Assembly: GCF_001426685.1 (NCBI RefSeq)
Contig: NZ_LMFB01000012.1
Coordinates: forward strand, 133,390-197,389
Reading direction: 5' to 3'
DNA length: 64,000 bases
From: Rhizobium sp. Root483D2
GTDB lineage: Bacteria; Pseudomonadota; Alphaproteobacteria; Rhizobiales; Rhizobiaceae
The notes beneath the pieces were generated by a model. It did not search any database. It was given only the letters and a program-made list of their open reading frames with translations, and had not been told where the DNA came from. Below, piece by piece: positions 59,684-64,000 of the stretch (position 1 is the first letter of the stretch; each line of letters starts with the position of its first letter). The translations under genes and the position numbers were made by a program.

Positions 59684-59822
59684 GACGAGCGGGGGTGTAC
59701 GGGCCCCACGCTTTTGTGTCAACAGGGTTTTTGAAGTTTTCTTGAAATTGTCGGGAAAAGTTGAGCAAACCGTTGAACGGCAAAGATTTTCCCCGAAACA
59801 ATTTCGTTGCATTCTCCCGTCG

Positions 59823-61262
59823 TCAGGCTTTTGCGTGCGCCTCGCCAAAGGCGCGGATGGCGGCGAGCCCCTGGTCCAGAACGCGCTTTGCCTGATCCGC
59901 CGTTTCCGCTTCGGCATAGCAGCGCATTTCCGGCGCATTGCCGGATGGACGGAAGTGAACGATGCTGCGATCGGTCAGCATGACGCGCAATCCGTCGATA
60001 TCGCTCACCGTTTCGGGCTTGCCGATCGGGGCGAGAAACGCGGCCAGATTGTCCATTCCGGAACGGAGGTGGCGCATCAGCGCGGCACTGGTTTCCAGCG
60101 GAAAATTCTCGATCCGGTCGCTCAGCGCCACCGGGAGCGCAAAGTCTGCCGCAATCGCCGAAAGCGGCTTCTTGCGCTGTGCGGCCAGCGACAGCACGGC
60201 CAGCGCCGGCAGGAAGCTGTCACGCGTCGGCAGAGCTTTCAACGTGGCGCCGTTCAAGGTGAAGTCCGTGGCGGTCAGGGTGCCGCCGTTGGCCTCGAAG
60301 CCGGCGACGCCGGTCTTGCCGCTGCGGACCGCCTCCAGCATGCCTTCGATGACGAAGGGCGAGCCGACACGGGTGCGCAGGATGGTCAGGTCCGGCTGGC
60401 GCTCCAGGCCGGAATTGGAGGTGACGGGGGTCACGGCCACCGTGGCGCCGGTGAATTGCGCTGCGATCAGGCCGAGAAGGTCGCCGCGCAGCGGCAGGCC
60501 GGTTTCGTCGCTGACCAGAGGACGGTCGCCGTCGCCATCGGCCGAGACGATCGCGTCGAGCCTGTGTTCGCGCGCCCAGGCCTGGAGCAGGTCAATGGTT
60601 GCGGGCGACACTGCCTCGGTATCCACCGGAATGAAATCGGCGGAGCGGCCGAGCGCCACGACCTCAGCGCCATAGCCGGACAGGACCTCGACAAACAGGT
60701 CGCGCGCCACCGTGCTGTGCTGGTAAACGCCGACCTTGAGGCCGGACAGGGCGCCTGCGGGAAGGATCGAAGCATTGCGGGTGAGGAAGAGCGCTTCGGC
60801 GTGGCGGGCGTGATCGGCGGCCTCACCGGGTGTTGCATCGATCGCGACGGGCTCCGCCATGATCGCCTCCGCCTGCCGGCCGATGGCTTCCTCGTCGATC
60901 TTGGAGATTTCGCCGTCCGGGCGGTAGAACTTGATACCGTTGCGATCGGCTGGAATGTGCGAGCCGGTAACCATCAATGCGGCGGCGCCGAGTTCCAATC
61001 CGTAGAGCGCCAAGGCCGGCGTCGGCACAGTGCCGCAATCGAAAACGCTCAGTCCGGCGCGGGTCAAGGCACCGGCGCAGATCGCAGAAATCTCCGGGCT
61101 GGAGGCCCTAAAATCGCGGCCAAGCAGGATCGGATCACCTTGCTTGGCCTGTCCGGACGAGATCAGATGACGGGCGAAGGCCGTTGCATAGAGGGCGGCA
61201 GGGGGGCCGTTCAGGTCGATGGAAAGGCCGCGCAGGCCGCTGGTACCGAATTTCAAACTCAA
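59823..61262 (-). CDS. Phosphomannomutase/phosphoglucomutase-family protein (alpha-D-phosphohexomutase)
   Basis: The 479-residue enzyme interconverts hexose 1- and 6-phosphates. It has the family N-terminus LKFGTSGLRG, the phosphoserine loop VTGSHIPADRNG (Ser about 101), the metal loop DGDGDRP (242-248), the sugar-binding GFEANGG (about 324-330) and the phosphate-binding RPSGNAPEMR near the C-terminus. The start is TTG at 61262, with a near-perfect GGAGG five bases upstream; no ATG fits. GSHIP is close to the TASHNP consensus. It is likely to supply mannose-1-phosphate or glucose-1-phosphate for surface polysaccharide; a GlmM role is less likely. Confidence 0.92.
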   Translation of the reverse strand: MSLKFGTSGLRGLSIDLNGPPAALYATAFARHLISSGQAKQGDPILLGRDFRASSPEISAICAGALTRAGLSVFDCGTVPTPALALYGLELGAAALMVTGSHIPADRNGIKFYRPDGEISKIDEEAIGRQAEAIMAEPVAIDATPGEAADHARHAEALFLTRNASILPAGALSGLKVGVYQHSTVARDLFVEVLSGYGAEVVALGRSADFIPVDTEAVSPATIDLLQAWAREHRLDAIVSADGDGDRPLVSDETGLPLRGDLLGLIAAQFTGATVAVTPVTSNSGLERQPDLTILRTRVGSPFVIEGMLEAVRSGKTGVAGFEANGGTLTATDFTLNGATLKALPTRDSFLPALAVLSLAAQRKKPLSAIAADFALPVALSDRIENFPLETSAALMRHLRSGMDNLAAFLAPIGKPETVSDIDGLRVMLTDRSIVHFRPSGNAPEMRCYAEAETADQAKRVLDQGLAAIRAFGEAHAKA

Positions 61263-61478
61263 TCTATCCTCCGTCGCGCCGGCGGGATTGCGATAATCCG
61301 GCGGGTGACTTGCAGTCAATATTGGGGCATTCTGCCGCTTGTGAAAGGTTTGGACGCCGAATGGCGCCAAATTGCAGTCGGATGACTACGGAAATACGAA
61401 ATAAAACAAAAAGACTGGCCGTTATATAAAAAAGGGACACCAACCAAGTAAACCCCTTTGGGAGAAATGAGGAAACAA

Positions 61479-61904
61479 ATGGCGGGATTTCGCAATTTCG
61501 TTATTGGCTGCGTGCTGAGCGCAGCCTCCATCATGATGCCGGTTGCCGGCGCACAGGCGATGCCGACACCGGATATCGGAGCGTCGCAAAAGACAGACGT
61601 CCAGACGGTGGCGCACCGCCGCGGTCACGGCCACTACCGGCCGCATCATCGCCCCGGTTACCGGCCCGGCTACCGCCCCCATCATCGCCCGCATTACCGT
61701 CCCTATTACCGGCCCGGATATCACTACCGGCCGTACCGGCCCTACTACCGGCCGCCGGTCTATGTGGCGCCGCCGGTGATTTACAATGGCTACAATCGTC
61801 ATGTGCGCTGGTGCCTGTCGCGCTACCGCTCCTACAATCCGGCAACGAACCGTTTCCTGTCGAACAGCGGCGCCTACAGGGTTTGCCGCTCGCCCTACCG
61901 GTAA
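61479..61904 (+). CDS. BA14K family exported protein with HRP/RPYYRP repeats
   Basis: The 141-residue protein has a signal peptide (MAGFRNFVIGCVLSAASIMM, cleaved near AQAMP). A His/Arg/Pro/Tyr-rich repeat region follows (HHRPGYRPG, PHYRPYYRPGYHYRP), and then the C-terminal BA14K domain (VRWCLSRYRSYNP, VCRSPYR) with two cysteines. BA14K is a Brucella immunoreactive, lectin-like family. The ATG at 61479 has GAGG six bases upstream; one at 61467 is possible. The repeats make it very His/Pro-rich and it may bind metal. Confidence 0.88.
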   Translation: MAGFRNFVIGCVLSAASIMMPVAGAQAMPTPDIGASQKTDVQTVAHRRGHGHYRPHHRPGYRPGYRPHHRPHYRPYYRPGYHYRPYRPYYRPPVYVAPPVIYNGYNRHVRWCLSRYRSYNPATNRFLSNSGAYRVCRSPYR

Positions 61905-61966
61905 GGGACACGGAATTGCATTAGGCGGCGGGGATATTCCCCGCCGTTTCCGTCTTTAAGAGGGTG

Positions 61967-62404
61967 TCAGCCGGCAAATGTGTCCCAGGCCCATAACAGC
62001 ACGGCGTAACGTGCGGCCTTGCCGATCGTGACATAGAGAAGAAATACCGGCAGCGGGGTGCGCAACAGCCCCGCCACCAGCGTCAACGGGTCGCCGACCA
62101 CGGGGAGCCAGGACAACAGCAGGATGGGCCGGCCATAGCGGCCGAACAGCGCCTCCGCCCGCTTGCGGTTCAGCGGGCTCACCGGAAACCAGCGGCGATT
62201 TTCAAAGCGCAGGAGAAAGCGGCCGAGCACGAAATTGACTACCGCGCCCAGCACGTTGCCGGCCGTCGCGGCCAGGAAAAGGGCGATGAGATGCGCATCC
62301 GGCTGCCGGGCAGCAAGGATCAGCGCGGCTTCGGAAACGCCAACCAGCAATGTTGCGGATAACAAGGCGGCGCTGAACACGCCGAAAAGCAGGCCTGCGG
62401 TCAA
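61967..62404 (-). CDS. YqaA family small membrane protein (VTT/DedA-like)
   Basis: The 145-residue inner-membrane protein has about four hydrophobic segments. It has the YqaA-type motif GNVLGAVVNFVLGRFL (about 49-64) and LLLSWLPVVGDPLTLVAGLLR (core WLPVVGDPLTLVAG, about 98-111), conserved in the VTT superfamily of lipid scramblase/DedA-related proteins. The start is probably TTG at 62404, 4 bases after the Rdx stop codon, with GTGAG before it; start confidence is low. It is likely translated with the Rdx gene. Confidence 0.8.
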   Translation of the reverse strand: MTAGLLFGVFSAALLSATLLVGVSEAALILAARQPDAHLIALFLAATAGNVLGAVVNFVLGRFLLRFENRRWFPVSPLNRKRAEALFGRYGRPILLLSWLPVVGDPLTLVAGLLRTPLPVFLLYVTIGKAARYAVLLWAWDTFAG

Positions 62405-62408
62405 AGGC

Positions 62409-62690
62409 TCACGTCCGGTCGGTATGGCCGAGATCGCGCCCGGGCTCGATCACGTCACGCACACGCTGCTTCAATTCCTTCGGCCCCGGAAAGCCGCCAT
62501 CGCGCTTGCGCTCCCAGATCAGGGTGTCGCCCACATGGATTTCAAAATTGCCGCCGGTGCCGGGAATAAGCGCCACTTCGCCAAGGCTGTCGCCGAATGT
62601 GGACAGCAGTTCCTGCGCCATCCAGGCAGACCGCAAGAGCCAGTTGCACTGGGTGCAGTAGAGAATGGCGATGCGTGGTTTTTCTGTCAT
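62409..62690 (-). CDS. Rdx family (SelT/SelW/SelH-like) thiol protein
   Basis: The 93-residue protein has the Rdx CxxC motif as CTQCNW (residues 12-17) near the N-terminus and the family segment IPGTGGNFEIHVGDTLIWERKRDGGFPGPKELKQRVRDVI (core GGNFEIHVGD). Selenoprotein relatives have Sec in the first or second Cys place; here both are encoded as cysteine, so no selenocysteine machinery is needed. Putative thioredoxin-like redox role. The start at 62690 has GGAAG upstream. Confidence 0.9.
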   Translation of the reverse strand: MTEKPRIAILYCTQCNWLLRSAWMAQELLSTFGDSLGEVALIPGTGGNFEIHVGDTLIWERKRDGGFPGPKELKQRVRDVIEPGRDLGHTDRT

Positions 62691-62895
62691 GGCGGCTTCC
62701 GCAGAGAGCTTGGTTGGGGAAAGCTTTGGTTTGGCGGACGTTACCGATCGGTGCATGGGACCGCAACAGGGCGAGATCAAGTATGGCTCACGAAATTGTT
62801 AACTGAAATAATCAGGTTTTATGAGGAGCCGCCCTTGATCGCTGAAGTTTTCGCAGCAAGAGAATGCTGCGTTGCTAATATCAAGAGGAGCCAAC

Positions 62896-63345
62896 ATGAC
62901 TGACCTACCATCGACCCGGCCGCCAGCCATGCTGCCCGCCCTGCAGCGGTTCTATCTGCCGCTCGATACCTCGGCCGAAACATTGCTGCGCGTGGTGGCG
63001 GGCGTTCTGCTCGTCACCCATGGCTTTGGCAAGATCAGCAATCCGTTCGGCGCCGTCGGCATGGTCGAAAGCCTTGGCTTCTATCCCGGCGTCTTCTGGT
63101 CGCCGCTTCTCGCCGCCACGGAATTTTTCGGCGGTATCCTGATTGCGATCGGCCTGTTCACCCGCCCGGCCTCCTTCGCCGCGATGATCGTTCTGCTGGT
63201 CACGGTCTATTTCCACGGCATCGTGAAAAGCGAGGGCCTTGCCGGCGCCGAGAAATCGATCCTCTGGGCGGCGATATTCTTGTTCTTCGCCATTCGTGGC
63301 TCGAATGCGCAGTCTGTGGACGCAAAGATCGGCAAACAGGTTTAA
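62896..63345 (+). CDS. DoxX family membrane protein
   Basis: The 149-residue protein has four transmembrane segments and DoxX-type sequence: LLRVVAGVLLVTHGFGKI (about 29-46), FFGGILIAIGLFTRPASFAAMIVLLV (core GGILIAIGLFTRPA) and LFFAIRG. DoxX proteins of bacteria are poorly characterised; some link to thiosulfate/quinone metabolism. The ATG at 62896 has AGAGGAG eight bases upstream. Confidence 0.88.
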   Translation: MTDLPSTRPPAMLPALQRFYLPLDTSAETLLRVVAGVLLVTHGFGKISNPFGAVGMVESLGFYPGVFWSPLLAATEFFGGILIAIGLFTRPASFAAMIVLLVTVYFHGIVKSEGLAGAEKSILWAAIFLFFAIRGSNAQSVDAKIGKQV

Positions 63346-63376
63346 CGTCGATAGCGCTGCGGCAAATGCCGTGGCG

Positions 63377-63760
63377 CTATTTTCCGATAGTCAGGGTGAG
63401 CGGCTTGTAGGTGTCGATTTCGACACGCCCCGCTGCAATCAGGTCCAGAGTTTTCCCTTCAGCCTTCCCTGTGGCGGCGACAATATCGAAGCCTTCGACA
63501 TTGCAGTCGGTTTCGATCTTCGCCGTCGTTCCCGAATTGACCGCCGAGCCGCCGAGACTATCGAAGGTGATGGTTTCATCCGGCAATTCCGCCTTGCCGG
63601 TCGCGGTCGAGGCCGGATCAAATTGCGGGCGCAGCGTCATCGCAATATCCGTCAGTTCCTCGCCGCTTTCCAGAATGGCAAAGTCATAGGCGCAATAGCC
63701 CTGCCCGCCGAACCAGGTGAATGTGTTGATCAGGGTGATGGCGAGGAATTGCGCGAGCAT
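63377..63760 (-). CDS. Hypothetical protein
   Basis: The 127-residue protein starts at 63760 with AAGG eight bases upstream. The N-terminus MLAQFLAITLINTFTWFGG is hydrophobic and could be a signal peptide or membrane anchor. The rest is beta-rich and Gly/Thr-rich (TIAAGKAEG-like segments), suggesting an exported or membrane-associated protein. The family is not recognised. Confidence 0.6.
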   Translation of the reverse strand: MLAQFLAITLINTFTWFGGQGYCAYDFAILESGEELTDIAMTLRPQFDPASTATGKAELPDETITFDSLGGSAVNSGTTAKIETDCNVEGFDIVAATGKAEGKTLDLIAAGRVEIDTYKPLTLTIGK

Positions 63761-63944
63761 CTGGAACCTTCAAGACTGGTGAATGTCCTCAACCTAAGCT
63801 GAGCCGGCCGCCGCCGCCAATGCAATTTTCACGTAAAAGCCGGTCCTGCCGGATACCTGAGCCGCCTTTTTGAATAGATTGCTGGCAAAGGTATGATCTA
63901 ATGAGGCTGGAGGCCTTGGGAAATTGAGCCGGTTGCCAAACTCT

Positions 63945-64000
63945 CCGTCATCCTCGCCCTTGTGGCGGGGATCCAGCCAGCTCAAGTCCTTGAGCTGAAA
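63945..64000. repeat. Partial palindromic intergenic repeat at the window edge
   Basis: CCGTCATCCTCGCCCTTGTG and GGCGGGGATCC form the start of a repeat of the same broad type as that at 46759-46846. The second arm lies outside the window. The minus-strand frame across 63794-63985 lies mostly in this non-coding sequence. Confidence 0.5.

Noticed and set aside
62409..62690. Selenocysteine in the SelT/SelW-like protein
   Set aside because: The CxxC motif is encoded by ordinary cysteine codons and there is no in-frame TGA.
63794..63985. 63-residue minus-strand open frame at the right end
   Set aside because: It lies in non-coding and repeat sequence, lacks a ribosome-binding site and shows no conserved features.

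Overview
The window reads as chromosomal DNA of an alphaproteobacterium of the family Rhizobiaceae (Rhizobium/Agrobacterium/Sinorhizobium relatives). The evidence is gene content and order: a fabA-fabB-fabI operon divergent from irr, the rkpK-lpsL pair, a TIGR02300 (FYDLN) gene beside cmk and rpsA, a propionyl-CoA catabolic cluster, BA14K and DUF6894 proteins, and palindromic intergenic repeats of the kind common in rhizobia. The DNA is GC-rich apart from one AT-richer islet at about 26.7-28.2 kb. The genus cannot be fixed from the sequence alone.

Layout. 0-8.8 kb is housekeeping: the 3' part of pnp, an RsmC-like methyltransferase, an orphan HicB-type gene, htpG, fabI, fabB, fabA and the heme-responsive regulator irr. 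8.8-17.4 kb holds membrane and enzyme genes (TRIC-like channel, DUF218, TMEM43, FAH family) and the surface-polysaccharide precursor genes rkpK and lpsL with a metallophosphatase. 17.5-25.4 kb is a sulfur-acquisition block: metQ-metN-metI for methionine uptake, a flavin-dependent monooxygenase, tauA/B/C-type genes for sulfonate uptake, and a Crp/Fnr regulator.

25.5-28.3 kb has an atypical SDR and then a low-GC islet next to tRNA-Ala(GGC). The islet holds a SocA/Panacea-domain gene overlapping an unrecognised partner, a candidate toxin-antitoxin module. 28.4-31.7 kb holds the TIGR02300 gene, cmk and rpsA; aroA, which usually sits before cmk in rhizobia, is absent. 31.7-40.4 kb has two large uncharacterised low-complexity proteins around a NadV-type nicotinamide phosphoribosyltransferase, then a short RNase D, a 2-hydroxyacid dehydrogenase and small hypotheticals.

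40.4-48.5 kb is the propionyl-CoA to succinyl-CoA route on the minus strand: pccB, a YghU-type GST, two tandem paralogous hypothetical genes, pccA and the methylmalonyl-CoA mutase, with palindromic repeats between some genes. 48.5-51.2 kb has a flavodoxin-fold oxidoreductase, a PhyH dioxygenase and a divergent LacI-type regulator.

51.2-59.4 kb is one minus-strand amide-utilisation operon: AmiC-like sensor, AmiR-like ANTAR antiterminator, permeases DppC and DppB, binding protein, acetamidase/formamidase and a fused DppD-DppF ATPase. A consensus-like promoter and a leader with a terminator and a competing pairing precede it, so ligand-controlled antitermination is the likely control. 59.6-64 kb has tRNA-Leu(CAG), a phosphomannomutase-family enzyme with a TTG start, BA14K, YqaA, Rdx/SelT and DoxX proteins, a hypothetical gene, and the edge of another repeat.
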